A DNA stretch of 64,000 bases from Citrobacter sp. Res13-Sevr-PEB04-36 (GCF_015672735.1 NZ_JADABY010000057.1:1-64000); one strand, 5' to 3'; numbered from the stretch's first letter, positions 40,779-50,580 are shown. A program made the numbers and translations. The notes: generated from the letters alone by a model not told the origin.

Positions 40779-41360
40779 ATGAGCAACATTCTGATTATCA
40801 ATGGCGCTAAAAAATTCGGCCATTCCAATGGTCAGCTTAATGACACCCTGACCGAGGTCGCGGATGGTATCCTGCGCGACCTCGGGCATGATGTTAGAGT
40901 CGTGCGCGCAGACAGCGATTACGACGTACAAGCAGAAGTGCAGAACTTTGTCTGGGCTGACGCCGTCATCTGGCAAATGCCGGGCTGGTGGATGGGCGCA
41001 CCGTGGACGGTAAAAAAATACATCGATGATGTGTTCACCGCAGGGCACGGTACGTTGTACGCCAGCGACGGCCGTACACGTTCTGATGCTACTAAAAAAT
41101 ACGGTTCCGGCGGCTTGATTCAGGGCAAAAAATACATGCTGTCCCTGACCTGGAACGCACCGATGGAAGCTTTTACCGACAAAGATCAGTTCTTCCATGG
41201 CGTCGGTGTGGATGGCGTTTATCTGCCGTTCCATAAAGCAAACCAGTTTTTAGGTATGGAAGCGTTACCGACCTTTATCACCAATGATGTGATTAAAATG
41301 CCGGATGTCCCGCGTTATATCGCAGAATATCGCAAGCATCTGACCGAGATTTTTGGTTAA
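40779..41360 (+). CDS. mdaB: NADPH:quinone reductase MdaB
   Basis: 193-residue FAD-dependent flavodoxin-fold quinone reductase, same length as E. coli MdaB. It reduces quinones by two electrons and protects against redox cycling. The motifs include ILIINGAKKFGHSNGQLN (FAD phosphate site) and WQMPGWWMGAPW. GAGGA precedes the ATG. In E. coli it works next to YgiN, which follows here by 30 bases. The K-12 gene ygiZ between qseC and mdaB is absent. Confidence 0.96.
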   Translation: MSNILIINGAKKFGHSNGQLNDTLTEVADGILRDLGHDVRVVRADSDYDVQAEVQNFVWADAVIWQMPGWWMGAPWTVKKYIDDVFTAGHGTLYASDGRTRSDATKKYGSGGLIQGKKYMLSLTWNAPMEAFTDKDQFFHGVGVDGVYLPFHKANQFLGMEALPTFITNDVIKMPDVPRYIAEYRKHLTEIFG

Positions 41361-41390
41361 CTAGTTACCTGGAATTAGAAGGAGTTAACC

Positions 41391-41705
41391 ATGCTTACCG
41401 TTATTGCAGAAATCCGTACGCGTCCAGGTCAACATCACCGCCAGGCGGTACTGGATCAGTTTGCTAAAATCGTTCCCACCGTCCTGAAGGAAGAAGGCTG
41501 CCACGGCTATGCGCCGATGGTCGATCACGCCGCGGGTGTAAGTTTTCAGACTACAGCGCCGGATTCAATCGTGATGATTGAACAGTGGGAAAGCATTGCG
41601 CACCTTGAAGCGCATTTGCAGACCCCGCATATGAAAGCCTACAGCGAAGCCGTCAAAGGTGATGTGCTGGAAATGAGCATTCGTATCCTGGAATCAGGCA
41701 TTTAA
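41391..41705 (+). CDS. ygiN: Quinol monooxygenase YgiN
   Basis: 104-residue ABM-domain protein, same length as in E. coli, which oxidises menadiol to menadione and may form a redox cycle with MdaB. The ferredoxin-like fold is shown by VIAEIRTRPGQHHRQAV and EQWESIAHLEAHLQTPHMKAY. AGAAGGAG lies seven bases before the ATG. It is the last gene of the mdaB unit. Confidence 0.95.
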   Translation: MLTVIAEIRTRPGQHHRQAVLDQFAKIVPTVLKEEGCHGYAPMVDHAAGVSFQTTAPDSIVMIEQWESIAHLEAHLQTPHMKAYSEAVKGDVLEMSIRILESGI

Positions 41706-41716
41706 GATTGTTGATG

Positions 41717-41792
41717 TACCGGATGACGTCGCCCGCGACGTATCCGGTATACACGCGATCCGTAAGCCCGGCGAGCACAGTGCAACCGGGCA
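41717..41792. repeat. REP/BIME pair
   Basis: TACCGGATGACGTCGCCCGCGACGTATCCGGTA and GCCCGGCGAGCACAGTGCAACCGGGC form two palindromes. They mark the left boundary of the inserted sugar-catabolism island. Confidence 0.75.
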
Positions 41793-41798
41793 ATAAAC

Positions 41799-42989
41799 TT
41801 ACCAGTACAGCTTCCAGCACTGTGTGAATCGCGTTAACGCCTCAACGTAGAAGTAATCACCCCAGCTTGAACACTCATCAACCCCTTTGTTGCTCGCAAA
41901 ATGGTAAACCGAGTGTTTCAGTAGCCCGTTGCCCTTCTCATCTTTGCCCATCAGATAATGCTGCGTCAGCGATGACATGATCCCCATCGCCCACTGTTGA
42001 TAACGCTCACGATCAGGATCGGTCACCGGCAGGTGTTTTATCAATTCCAGCAAGCCGCATACCGCAATGGCCGCCGAAGAAGAATCACGCAGCGCATCGG
42101 TGCCCACCAGCGCCAGATCCCAGTGACAAACGGCATCTTCCGGCAGGCGATTGAGAAAGTAGTTGGCCAGTTTTTTCGACAGCTGCACCATCTCGCGATC
42201 GCCGGTATAGATATAGCTCAGCAGGAAGCCATAAATCCCCCACGCCTGCCCACGCGACCAGCATGAATCGTCAGCGTAACCCTGCTGGGTATTACCGTAG
42301 CGCGGTGCGCCGGTTTGCACGTCCATGTAGTAGGTATGGAACGTCGAAGCGTCTTCACGGATCAGATATTTCGCCGCCTGCGCCACATGCGCTTTTGCCG
42401 CATTAGCAAAGCGCGGATCGCCCGTCTGTTCACTGGCCCAGTACAGCAGCGGCAGGTTCATATTGCAGTCAATGATCATCCGACCGGCCTGCTCGGGATC
42501 GCGAAGATCGCCCCAGGCTTGAATGATCTGCGCCTTCTCGTGAAAACGTTCAAGCAGCGCTTCTGCCGCCATCAGCGAAAAACCGCGCGCATCGCGATTG
42601 CCCGTCAACCGCCAGGCCGCCACACAGGAGAGCGTGTACAGGAAACCCAGGTCGTGGGTGTTTGTGTCATGGCGCCCGGCAATACGCAAACCAAATGAGC
42701 GCACGTGCTTTTCGGCCATTTCACGAAATGTTGCTTCACCGCTCATTTCCCACGCCAGCCACAGTTGCCCGGTCCAGAAGCAGGTGGTCCATTCCACATT
42801 ATCCGTCAACGGGTAATAACCGTTAACGCAGGTTTCGGCGGGAAAGTATTCACCGAATTCCGTTAAATGACGACTAAGCAGTTCGAGGACATGTTCCCGT
42901 GCGCCATTCATTTGCTCCTGAAAGGCTGCGGTATTAAGCGGGCTACCAGGAAAAGCGCGCAACGTTTCCTCAACGATATGCTTTAACAT
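41799..42989 (-). CDS. Unsaturated glucuronyl hydrolase (GH88 family)
   Basis: 396-residue cytoplasmic (alpha/alpha)6-barrel hydrolase of family GH88, which cleaves the unsaturated uronic acid from oligosaccharides produced by polysaccharide lyases. The two family aspartates are Asp113 (THDLGFLY) and Asp174 (MIIDCNMNLPLLYW). Further motifs are WTTCFWTGQLW, QQGYADDSCWSRGQAWGIYG and DECSSWGDYFYVEAL. There is no signal peptide, so the substrate must be imported, presumably by the permease gene 23 bases upstream. Distinguishing GH88 from GH105 by eye is not certain. Confidence 0.88.
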   Translation of the reverse strand: MLKHIVEETLRAFPGSPLNTAAFQEQMNGAREHVLELLSRHLTEFGEYFPAETCVNGYYPLTDNVEWTTCFWTGQLWLAWEMSGEATFREMAEKHVRSFGLRIAGRHDTNTHDLGFLYTLSCVAAWRLTGNRDARGFSLMAAEALLERFHEKAQIIQAWGDLRDPEQAGRMIIDCNMNLPLLYWASEQTGDPRFANAAKAHVAQAAKYLIREDASTFHTYYMDVQTGAPRYGNTQQGYADDSCWSRGQAWGIYGFLLSYIYTGDREMVQLSKKLANYFLNRLPEDAVCHWDLALVGTDALRDSSSAAIAVCGLLELIKHLPVTDPDRERYQQWAMGIMSSLTQHYLMGKDEKGNGLLKHSVYHFASNKGVDECSSWGDYFYVEALTRFTQCWKLYW

Positions 42990-43012
42990 ATTTCGGTTCC
43001 TTATTACGTAGA

Positions 43013-44281
43013 TTATCTTGTCGCGTTATTTTCGGCGATATCGAGCACGGTATTATTGCGATATTTACTTTGGCAGGCAGATAGCGTAAATGCCGAAATA
43101 AGCGTAAAAATCAGCGCAATAATGCCCATAATGATATAGGTCTTTTCAAATCCAATTCGGTCATACATTAATCCGGCAGGTGAAGACACCACCACGTTGC
43201 CAACATACAGCATCGCCTGATAACCCAGTAAATACATGGTTGCGTTGACGCGTTTATCAAAATGTTCGGCAATGTATTTAAAGACAGAAACCAGCAATAA
43301 ACAGATTTCCAGGCCATACAACGGTTTTAGCACTGAAATTAACAGATGCGAGTCGCACAGTCCGGAGATAACCAGGCGGGCGCCGACCAGCGCCCCGACA
43401 ATCAGCAATCCCCGCTTCGCGCCGATGTAGTTAACGAACAGCGGGATCACCATATACATGACAAATTCCATACCTGACTGCACGGTGCCCAGATATCCGA
43501 ATACCGCATTGCCTTTATGTACATCAGAAAAGAAGGTGACAAAGTAGCGCGAGAATTGCTGTTCGGCGATAAACATCATCCACGCCACGCCTGCGACATA
43601 CAGGCAAAACGCCCAGAACTTGCGGTTACGCAGCAGCGCGTAAACATCCGCAGGAGAGATTTTATCTTTGGTCAGTACCTCTGAGGCATTGGCTGAATTT
43701 ACGTTCACTTTCAGGCTCAACAGGACAATCAGCATCACCACCGACGCCACGCTACCCAACATAAAGTTATACGCCGGAGAGAGGTTAAACAGCAGGCCGG
43801 AGAACGACGATGCCACCGCCCAACCGAGCGATCCCCACATGCGGATTTGCCCAAACTCCATGCCGTTTAAACGACTGTAGCGGTCAGAATAGGATTCACA
43901 GGCAGCCACACCGGCATACCAGGCAAAGCTTAAGTAAATTGCCCCGACAATAATACCCAGCAGGGTATTAGAGATTAATAATGGCTGATATACATAAATA
44001 AAAAACGGTGCCATCAATGCCGACATAATCACGACAAAATAGAGCAGATATTTACTCATACCTATTCTGTCGAGGATATAGCCATAAATCGGCTTCAGTA
44101 TCACCGAGAAAATACCGTTCACAGCAAATACGGTACCGATAACCGTCCCGCTTAACTGCGCTTTCTGCCCCAGCCAAATGGCCAGCAGGCCAATACTGGC
44201 CGACCAGGTAAAGAAATAAAGAAAAATAAAGCTACTGATTTTATAGTATTCGGTTCTGTTACTCGCTGAACTCTTTTTCAT
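43013..44281 (-). CDS. Oligosaccharide:H+ symporter, LacY-type MFS permease
   Basis: 422-residue major-facilitator permease with twelve predicted helices. The start KISSFIFLYFFTWSASIGLLAIWLG, then SVILKPIYGYILDRIG (the conserved loop 2-3 motif) and RLNGMEFGQIRMWGSLGWAVAS (loop after TM4-5), are characteristic of the oligosaccharide:H+ symporter (LacY/RafB) family. GAGGAT precedes the ATG at 44281; an open frame to 44341 overlaps the upstream gene. It lies between the DUF2264 gene (10 bases upstream) and GH88, and probably imports the GH88 substrate. Confidence 0.88.
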   Translation of the reverse strand: MKKSSASNRTEYYKISSFIFLYFFTWSASIGLLAIWLGQKAQLSGTVIGTVFAVNGIFSVILKPIYGYILDRIGMSKYLLYFVVIMSALMAPFFIYVYQPLLISNTLLGIIVGAIYLSFAWYAGVAACESYSDRYSRLNGMEFGQIRMWGSLGWAVASSFSGLLFNLSPAYNFMLGSVASVVMLIVLLSLKVNVNSANASEVLTKDKISPADVYALLRNRKFWAFCLYVAGVAWMMFIAEQQFSRYFVTFFSDVHKGNAVFGYLGTVQSGMEFVMYMVIPLFVNYIGAKRGLLIVGALVGARLVISGLCDSHLLISVLKPLYGLEICLLLVSVFKYIAEHFDKRVNATMYLLGYQAMLYVGNVVVSSPAGLMYDRIGFEKTYIIMGIIALIFTLISAFTLSACQSKYRNNTVLDIAENNATR

Positions 44282-44291
44282 ACCATCCTCG

Positions 44292-46112
44292 CTATAAAAA
44301 GAATGACAACTGGCGTGCACCGTCAGGTTCGCGAATAACAACCTGGTTACGGTTAATTTGCAGCAGCGGGGCCATGAGCGCAGTTTTTTGCTTGCCGCTG
44401 GCGTTCACCGCGCAGCACAGCCAGCTCTCGCCCGGCAGGATCTCGGTGGTCAGCGTCGGAATAGCCGCGCATTCGGCAAACATAATGCTGCTGTTAGGTG
44501 GCGTAACCACGCAGTCCGGCTGGCGGGTTATTGCAGGTGACAGATCCACAATCACACTGGTCCCGTTAGGCGCTGCCAGCAGACTTCTCCGTACACTGAG
44601 CTGCGGCTCTGTCTTCATGACCGCAAAGCCCCCTTCCACCGTTTGCAGCGTTCTCGCACTGTGAATACGGTGCAAACGAATATGCCACTCGCCAAACGGC
44701 ACCAACCAGGTCTCAATACTGACGTCATGCCACGGCGACCAACGCGACCAGAGATAATTTTCATCAACGTGAACGTCATCGCACTGACGGCGCCCACGGA
44801 AGTAGTTATCGCCATCCGACAGCAGTAACATGGAGTCGCAGGCCGCATGTTTGATGCCGTAGCGCCCGCGCTCAATGGTGAAGCCAAAGCGGCTGGAGTA
44901 GGCAAATTTGGTGTACTTGGCCTCGGTATTGACATAGTTATTCAGCTCAAGCTGGCCTGACGTCAGCATCGTGACATGCGCAGAATCTTCGCTGTGTTGC
45001 AGGATCTGCCCGGCATGGGCAATCACCCGTTTTTCGTCAAGCACCGGAAGCGGCAACTCTTCAGCCAGCCAGAAAGCGTGATCGTCCGGTAACGCGAGGA
45101 TCAAAAAGACTTTCAATGCCCAGTACGGCGATCCCGGCGAGTTGTAGTCTTCACACATCGCGAGGTTTGGATAGGCAAAGCCCAACGTCAGGATGCCATC
45201 TCGATCAAAAATCGGCTGCTGTTGCCACCAGCGCAGATGGCGCAGGATCACCCCTTTGATAACCCCTGGGGAGAATACATCCAGCTCAGCAAAGGCCACC
45301 GCGCTCCAGAAAGCGACCATGGCAAAGCGGTAGGTCAGGCTGCGACCAAATGGCACCGATGCCCCATCGGCGGCAGACATAAAGATAAAATCCGCGGCAA
45401 ACAGCCGGGAACGTTCACGCAGGGTGGCAGCGCGATGAGTGTCTTGCGGGCTGAGGGTGGCATACAGCAGGCCATAGAAATGAAATGCCATGGAGATGTA
45501 ATAATCTTTAGGTCGCCCGGGGCCGTCGGAATACCAGCCATCGCCCAGGTAGTAGGCGTCCATCATCTCAAATCGCCGATCGATAGCCTGTTGGTCAAAC
45601 GGTAGTCCTGCACGTTTAAAGCCAAGCTGCACGATAATGGCGAAATAGTTCCAGTTGCTGTCCGGCATCTGGGCATCCGTGATTTGATTTAACCAGCGGT
45701 GCAGATTGTCCTGCTCCGTTGCGCTGAACATCCCGGTTAAACGCGTCTGCAATAATGCCAGCCCCAGACCATACGCCGCCATCTCGACCAGACGCTGATC
45801 GTAAGGGCCGGTGTCCCCCCAGTAGTGCGAGCTTTGTGGATCGGTGCCGAGTTTTATCGCCTGAATATATTTTTCAGCAAACGGCGCATCAGCCCCGCCG
45901 GCCATCAGCGGAAACAACCCCCATAGAGCTCGGGAAAGCCCTTCCATGCAGGCAATATCCACGCTGTAATGCGCGCTGGTCTCACCGAGAGAAAACTGAG
46001 CCTGCCCCGCCGGGAATTGCTTGTCGAGTGCCCGCAAAAGGGTATTAACGGCACGCGTTACATCTTCGCGGGATGACAATGGATTTGATTTTTCTTCAGT
46101 TGCCGACCACAT
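44292..46112 (-). CDS. DUF2264 protein, probable glycan-processing enzyme
   Basis: 606-residue cytoplasmic protein recognised as DUF2264 (COG4289). The N-terminal part (about 15-370) has the family signature SHYWGDTGPYDQRLVEMAA, DSNWNYFAIIVQLGFKRAG and DGWYSDGPGRPKDYYISMA and is probably an alpha/alpha barrel. The C-terminal part (about 380-606) is beta-rich. This layout resembles polysaccharide lyases and heparinase-like enzymes, but activity is not established. It is the first gene of the three-gene operon with the permease and GH88. The ATG at 46112 has AGAGGGGCAG upstream. Confidence 0.82.
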   Translation of the reverse strand: MWSATEEKSNPLSSREDVTRAVNTLLRALDKQFPAGQAQFSLGETSAHYSVDIACMEGLSRALWGLFPLMAGGADAPFAEKYIQAIKLGTDPQSSHYWGDTGPYDQRLVEMAAYGLGLALLQTRLTGMFSATEQDNLHRWLNQITDAQMPDSNWNYFAIIVQLGFKRAGLPFDQQAIDRRFEMMDAYYLGDGWYSDGPGRPKDYYISMAFHFYGLLYATLSPQDTHRAATLRERSRLFAADFIFMSAADGASVPFGRSLTYRFAMVAFWSAVAFAELDVFSPGVIKGVILRHLRWWQQQPIFDRDGILTLGFAYPNLAMCEDYNSPGSPYWALKVFLILALPDDHAFWLAEELPLPVLDEKRVIAHAGQILQHSEDSAHVTMLTSGQLELNNYVNTEAKYTKFAYSSRFGFTIERGRYGIKHAACDSMLLLSDGDNYFRGRRQCDDVHVDENYLWSRWSPWHDVSIETWLVPFGEWHIRLHRIHSARTLQTVEGGFAVMKTEPQLSVRRSLLAAPNGTSVIVDLSPAITRQPDCVVTPPNSSIMFAECAAIPTLTTEILPGESWLCCAVNASGKQKTALMAPLLQINRNQVVIREPDGARQLSFFL

Positions 46113-46173
46113 ACTCTGCCCCTCTGAATTAAGTGGCTAAAGAATAGTGAACGGCAGACAAGCAGAAATGTTA

Positions 46174-46216
46174 CTTCAATCACACCACCAGCATTAAAAT
46201 AAAACAGTGATTGAAG
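46174..46216. promoter_or_regulatory. Perfect 10-bp inverted repeat in divergent promoter
   Basis: CTTCAATCAC (46174-46183) and GTGATTGAAG (46207-46216) are exact inverted copies, centres 33 bases apart, about three helical turns. They lie between the DUF2264 operon and the AraC-type gene and are a likely regulator site. Confidence 0.55.
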
Positions 46217-46277
46217 AAATTTAAAAATAGGGTTTATAAACAGAAATTCACCGGAAAAAGTTTAAATTTATTGCACT

Positions 46278-47129
46278 ATGAACGTCTCTTCCCCTCAAGA
46301 GTACCTGGAGCTGATTGCCCTCAACGACGCGGTGGTGTCGTTCAGTCGCTTATTTGCCAATACGGTTCGTTATCACCACTGGCATCAGTGTCTGGAAGTG
46401 TTGTACGTGGAGGAAGGGTTTGGCGTGGTGACGGTCGATCATAAACAATACACCATGCGTCCAGGGCGGATGTTCTTTTTTCCACCGTTTACGCTGCATA
46501 AAATTTTCGTCGACGAGCAGGCGCGGGACCGTTATCGGCGGACCATTATCCATCTCGATCAGCACGCGGTACTGAAGGTGTTACGTGACTTTCCGCTTCA
46601 CCAACAGCGTCTGCAACACCTGAGCGTACGCGGAGGCGAAGCGTGGGTCATCGACGCCGCAGACATCCATGCGCACATTGATTTTCTGTTCAGCCGCTAT
46701 GCGAAACTGGCCGCGCAAAAACCGCTTAACACTGAGCACGTTGCCTGCCTGTTATTGAATTTATTCAGCTTGTTAGCCGAAGATAGCGTCAATACGCATG
46801 ATAGAGATACGGGGGTAGCCAGCCAGGTGATGTTCTGGCTTGATGAGCACTACATGCATAAATTTAGTCTGGTGACGCTGGCACAAGCATTAAGAAAATC
46901 CAAAAGTTATGTTTCGCGGCGTTTTCAAGTAGAAACAGGTGAGAGCATCCTCGGGTATCTCAACACGCTGAGGTTGAGAAAAGCCTGCGAGGCGCTGTTA
47001 CACAGCGAGTCAAGCGTCAGGGAGATTGCGCAAAAAGTGGGGTTTTCTGATGTGACTTATTTTATCAGCGCCTTCGGAAAAGGCATTGGCGAGACGCCGT
47101 TACAGTACAGGAAGCGGCATAAGCCGTAA
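46278..47129 (+). CDS. AraC-family regulator of the GH88 island
   Basis: 283-residue AraC/XylS regulator. The N-terminal cupin-like sugar-sensing domain (about 10-165) includes HHWHQCLEVLYVEEG and PGRMFFFPPFTLH. The two C-terminal HTH motifs are at about 190-280 (SLVTLAQALRKSKSYVSRRF; SVREIAQKVGFSDVTYFISA). No strong ribosome site is visible before the ATG. It is divergent from the DUF2264-permease-GH88 operon and presumably controls it. Confidence 0.9.
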   Translation: MNVSSPQEYLELIALNDAVVSFSRLFANTVRYHHWHQCLEVLYVEEGFGVVTVDHKQYTMRPGRMFFFPPFTLHKIFVDEQARDRYRRTIIHLDQHAVLKVLRDFPLHQQRLQHLSVRGGEAWVIDAADIHAHIDFLFSRYAKLAAQKPLNTEHVACLLLNLFSLLAEDSVNTHDRDTGVASQVMFWLDEHYMHKFSLVTLAQALRKSKSYVSRRFQVETGESILGYLNTLRLRKACEALLHSESSVREIAQKVGFSDVTYFISAFGKGIGETPLQYRKRHKP

Positions 47130-47130
47130 C

Positions 47131-47213
47131 GCCTGATGGCGACGCTGATGCGTCTTATCAGGCCTACGGGCACAATGCGAATGTAGGCCGGATAAGCGAA
47201 GCGCTATCCGGCA
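47131..47213. repeat. REP/BIME pair
   Basis: GCCTGATGGCGACGCTGATGCGTCTTATCAGGCCTAC and GTAGGCCGGATAAGCGAAGCGCTATCCGGC form two REP palindromes. They mark the right edge of the sugar-catabolism island, before parE. Confidence 0.9.
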
Positions 47214-47226
47214 TTCAACATCACGC

Positions 47227-49119
47227 TTACCCTTCGAGATCCGCCAGGTCGCCTTTCTCCTGCAGCCAGTTGCGGCGATCTTCAGAACGCTTCTTCGCCA
47301 ACAGCATATCCATCATGGCGTTGGTGCGCTGATCGTCCTCGTCATCAATGATGAGCTGCACCAGGCGGCGGGTATTCGGATCCAGCGTGGTTTCGCGCAG
47401 TTGCATCGGGTTCATCTCACCCAAACCTTTAAAGCGCTGGACGTTCGGCTTGCCTTTCTTACGCTTCAGCTGCTCCAGTACGCCCGCTTTCTCTTCTTCC
47501 GTGAGCGCGTAATACACCTCTTTCCCGAGGTCGATACGGTACAGCGGCGGCAGCGCCACGTAGACGTGTCCGTGTTTGACCAGCGTGCGGAAGTGCTTCA
47601 CAAACAACGCGCACAGCAGCGTAGCAATGTGTAGACCATCGGAGTCCGCATCCGCGAGGATACAAACCTTGCCGTAGCGCAGCTGGCTGAGATCGTCGCT
47701 GTCCGGATCGATACCGATCGCCACCGAAATATCGTGGACTTCCTGTGAAGCCAGCACTTCATCAGAAGAGACTTCCCAGGTGTTCAGGATCTTACCCTTC
47801 AGCGGCATGATCGCCTGATATTCACGATCGCGCGCCTGCTTGGCCGATCCACCCGCCGAGTCACCTTCCACCAGGAACAGCTCGGTGCGGTTAAGATCCT
47901 GCGCGGTGCAGTCCGCCAGTTTACCCGGCAGGGCCGGACCGCTGGTGAGCTTTTTACGCACCACTTTTTTCGCCGCACGCAGACGACGCTGAGCGCTGGA
48001 AATCGCCATTTCCGCCAGCAACTCTGCTGATTGCACGTTCTGGTTCAGCCACAGGCTAAAGGCATCTTTCACCACGCCAGAAACGAACGCCGCGCACTGA
48101 CGCGAAGAGAGTCGTTCTTTGGTCTGCCCGGCAAACTGCGGATCCTGCATCTTCACGGACAGCACGTAAGCACAGCGCTCCCAGATATCCTCAGCGGACA
48201 GCTTCACACCGCGCGGCAGGATATTGCGGTATTCACAGAATTCACGCATCGCATCCAGCAGCCCCTGACGCAGGCCGTTGACGTGCGTACCGCCCTGCAT
48301 GGTTGGGATCAGGTTAACGTAGCTTTCGGTCAGCAGTTCACCGCCTTCCGGCAGCCACAGCAGCGCCCAATCCACCGCTTCCGTATCACCGGAAAACGTC
48401 CCGACGAACGGCTTCTCCGGCAGCAACGGCAGCCCGTTCACCGCTTCGCTCAGGTAGTCGGTCAGGCCATCGGCGTAGCGCCAGGTCTGTTCGGTATCGT
48501 TGACCTTATCCTTGAAGATAATCTCCACGCCCGGGCAGAGTACCGCTTTGGCTTTCAGCAGATGACTCAGGCGAGAAGCGGAGAAGCGCGGGCTGTCAAA
48601 GAAACTTTCATCTGGCCAGAAGTGCACGCTGGTCCCGGTATTGCGCTTTCCACAGGTACCGGAAACGTGCAGATCTTCGACCTTTTCACCGTGTTCAAAG
48701 GCGATACTGTGAATCTGACCATCACGACGAACGGCCACTTCAACACGCTTTGACAAGGCGTTAACCACGGAAATCCCTACACCATGCAGGCCACCGGAGA
48801 ACTGGTAGTTTTTGTTAGAAAACTTGCCCCCTGCGTGCAAACGGCAAAGGATCAGTTCAATGGCCGGAACGCCCTCTTCCGGGTGGATATCGACGGGCAT
48901 GCCACGTCCGTCATCAATGACTTCCAGTGATTGATCGGCATGAAGGATAACCTCGACACGCTTCGCGTGCCCGGCCAGCGCTTCATCCACACTGTTATCA
49001 ATAACTTCCTGCCCCATATGGTTAGGGCGAGTCGTATCTGTGTACATCCCCGGGCGGCGGCGAACCGGCTCAAGCCCGGTGAGTACCTCAATGGCATCAG
49101 CGTTATAAGTTTGCGTCAT
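47227..49119 (-). CDS. parE: DNA topoisomerase IV subunit B
   Basis: 630-residue ATPase subunit, same length as in E. coli. The GHKL ATPase domain is at about 1-220 (VIDNSVDEALAGH; VIDDGRGMPVDIH; GGLHGVGISVVNAL). The TOPRIM domain starts near 410 (VEGDSAGGSAKQAR) with the DADSDG metal-binding aspartates. With ParC it relaxes and decatenates DNA. It leads towards the yqiA-cpdA-yqiB-nudF unit on the same strand, 28 bases after yqiA. Confidence 0.98.
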   Translation of the reverse strand: MTQTYNADAIEVLTGLEPVRRRPGMYTDTTRPNHMGQEVIDNSVDEALAGHAKRVEVILHADQSLEVIDDGRGMPVDIHPEEGVPAIELILCRLHAGGKFSNKNYQFSGGLHGVGISVVNALSKRVEVAVRRDGQIHSIAFEHGEKVEDLHVSGTCGKRNTGTSVHFWPDESFFDSPRFSASRLSHLLKAKAVLCPGVEIIFKDKVNDTEQTWRYADGLTDYLSEAVNGLPLLPEKPFVGTFSGDTEAVDWALLWLPEGGELLTESYVNLIPTMQGGTHVNGLRQGLLDAMREFCEYRNILPRGVKLSAEDIWERCAYVLSVKMQDPQFAGQTKERLSSRQCAAFVSGVVKDAFSLWLNQNVQSAELLAEMAISSAQRRLRAAKKVVRKKLTSGPALPGKLADCTAQDLNRTELFLVEGDSAGGSAKQARDREYQAIMPLKGKILNTWEVSSDEVLASQEVHDISVAIGIDPDSDDLSQLRYGKVCILADADSDGLHIATLLCALFVKHFRTLVKHGHVYVALPPLYRIDLGKEVYYALTEEEKAGVLEQLKRKKGKPNVQRFKGLGEMNPMQLRETTLDPNTRRLVQLIIDDEDDQRTNAMMDMLLAKKRSEDRRNWLQEKGDLADLEG

Positions 49120-49147
49120 GGTTTAAATTAGCAATTCGAATTGATCG

Positions 49148-49729
49148 TCAAAAACTGTGCAGTCCAAGGAAATCGACAATCTGGTTGAAATAATCTTCGA
49201 AGCCTGTGAATGCGTGGTTTCCGCCCTCAATAACAGTTTGACGGCAGGAGGCGTAATACGCCACCGCCTGGCGGTAGTCCAACACTTCATCGCCCGTTTG
49301 TTGTAGCAGCCAGAGCAAATCCGGCGCTTCCAGCGGGTCAATCTGCATGACTTTAAGATCGTAAATATGGCGAGACTCTAGCACATATTGCTGACCCGTG
49401 TAGGGGTTCTCGTTTTGACCAAGGTAGTCGACCAGCAGTTCGTATGGCCGCACAGCAGGATTCACCGCTACTGCTGGCAACATAAAGCATTGCGACAGCC
49501 AGGTGGCGTAATAGCCCCCTAAAGAAGAACCGACAATCCCCAGCGACTCTCCGCCATGCTCAAGGACTATCGATTCCAGCATCTCCGCCGCCTGGGCAGG
49601 ATACGGAGGCAATTGCGGTACGATCATCTCAACGTGCGGGTGGTGCTCTGACAGCCAGCTTTTCAGCAGACACGCCTTCGCCGAGCGAGGAGAGCTATTA
49701 AATCCGTGTAGATAGAGAAGCGTAGACAT
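49148..49729 (-). CDS. yqiA: Esterase YqiA (alpha/beta hydrolase, UPF0227)
   Basis: 193-residue alpha/beta hydrolase, same length as E. coli YqiA, an esterase active on short acyl chains in vitro. The HGFNSSP oxyanion segment is at about 8-14. The nucleophile is Ser69 in [10 protein letters not shown], and the catalytic His is in EGGNHAF near the C terminus. Its start overlaps the cpdA stop by one base. Physiological substrate unknown. Confidence 0.95.
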   Translation of the reverse strand: MSTLLYLHGFNSSPRSAKACLLKSWLSEHHPHVEMIVPQLPPYPAQAAEMLESIVLEHGGESLGIVGSSLGGYYATWLSQCFMLPAVAVNPAVRPYELLVDYLGQNENPYTGQQYVLESRHIYDLKVMQIDPLEAPDLLWLLQQTGDEVLDYRQAVAYYASCRQTVIEGGNHAFTGFEDYFNQIVDFLGLHSF

Positions 49730-50556
49730 CAGTAGCCTTCTGAAGCGGTATCAGGGTGGAACCGAATTCCCGGCAGACGGCACACCTGAGTGTGCAGAGA
49801 ACCATCAGCAAAGAGCTCCAGCGTACGCCAGCCGGGGCTAATGGTATCTAACGTGAAGTTGGCACAATGCGGCTTGAACTGCACGCACGTCGACGGCGTA
49901 GCCAGCAGGCGGCGACCGTTCCAGTCAAGATCCAGCTCCTGGTGAATATGCCCGCACAGCAGGTACTTCACGCGCGGATAGTTCACCAGCACGTTGTCCA
50001 GCTCAGCGGCATTACGCAGGCTGTGCTGATCGAGCCAGCTGCAGCCAGAAGGCAGTGGATGGTGATGTAAAAGCAGCAAGGTATTGCGTTCAGGCGCATC
50101 GGCAAGTTTGCGCTCCAACCATTCAAGCTGGAATTCGCTTAATTCTCCGTGGGGAACGCCAAAAACCTGGCTATCGAGCAGCAAAATTTGCCACTGTTCA
50201 CCAATGAAGACGCGTTTCGCAGGAGAAATTCCAGCGTCCTGCAGGGCGCTGTACATGGCTGGCTGAAAATCGTGATTACCGGGTAGCCAGACGCAAGGCG
50301 CACGGAAGCTTGCGATGCCCTCAGCAAAATGCTGATAAGCCGCAGCGGATTGATCCTGTGCCAGATCGCCAGTCGCTACGATCAGATCGTAATCGGTCGA
50401 CTCAGCATGTATGGCGTCCAGTACGCACTGATAGCTGTCCCAGGTGTTTACACCCAGCAGCGTTTCATGCTTTTCGGCAAACAGGTGAGTGTCTGTAATT
50501 TGTAAGATCCTGACTCTGGCCTCACCAGCCAAAGGAAGGGTTAACAGGCTTTCCAA
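49729..50556 (-). CDS. cpdA: 3',5'-cyclic AMP phosphodiesterase
   Basis: 275-residue class III cyclic-nucleotide phosphodiesterase, same length as E. coli CpdA, which hydrolyses cAMP. The calcineurin-like metal ligands are seen in [31 protein letters not shown] and CGHIHQE. It lies 24 bases after yqiB and overlaps yqiA by one base. Confidence 0.97.
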   Translation of the reverse strand: MESLLTLPLAGEARVRILQITDTHLFAEKHETLLGVNTWDSYQCVLDAIHAESTDYDLIVATGDLAQDQSAAAYQHFAEGIASFRAPCVWLPGNHDFQPAMYSALQDAGISPAKRVFIGEQWQILLLDSQVFGVPHGELSEFQLEWLERKLADAPERNTLLLLHHHPLPSGCSWLDQHSLRNAAELDNVLVNYPRVKYLLCGHIHQELDLDWNGRRLLATPSTCVQFKPHCANFTLDTISPGWRTLELFADGSLHTQVCRLPGIRFHPDTASEGY

Positions 50557-50580
50557 ATGGTGTCCTTAGGTTTCACGACG

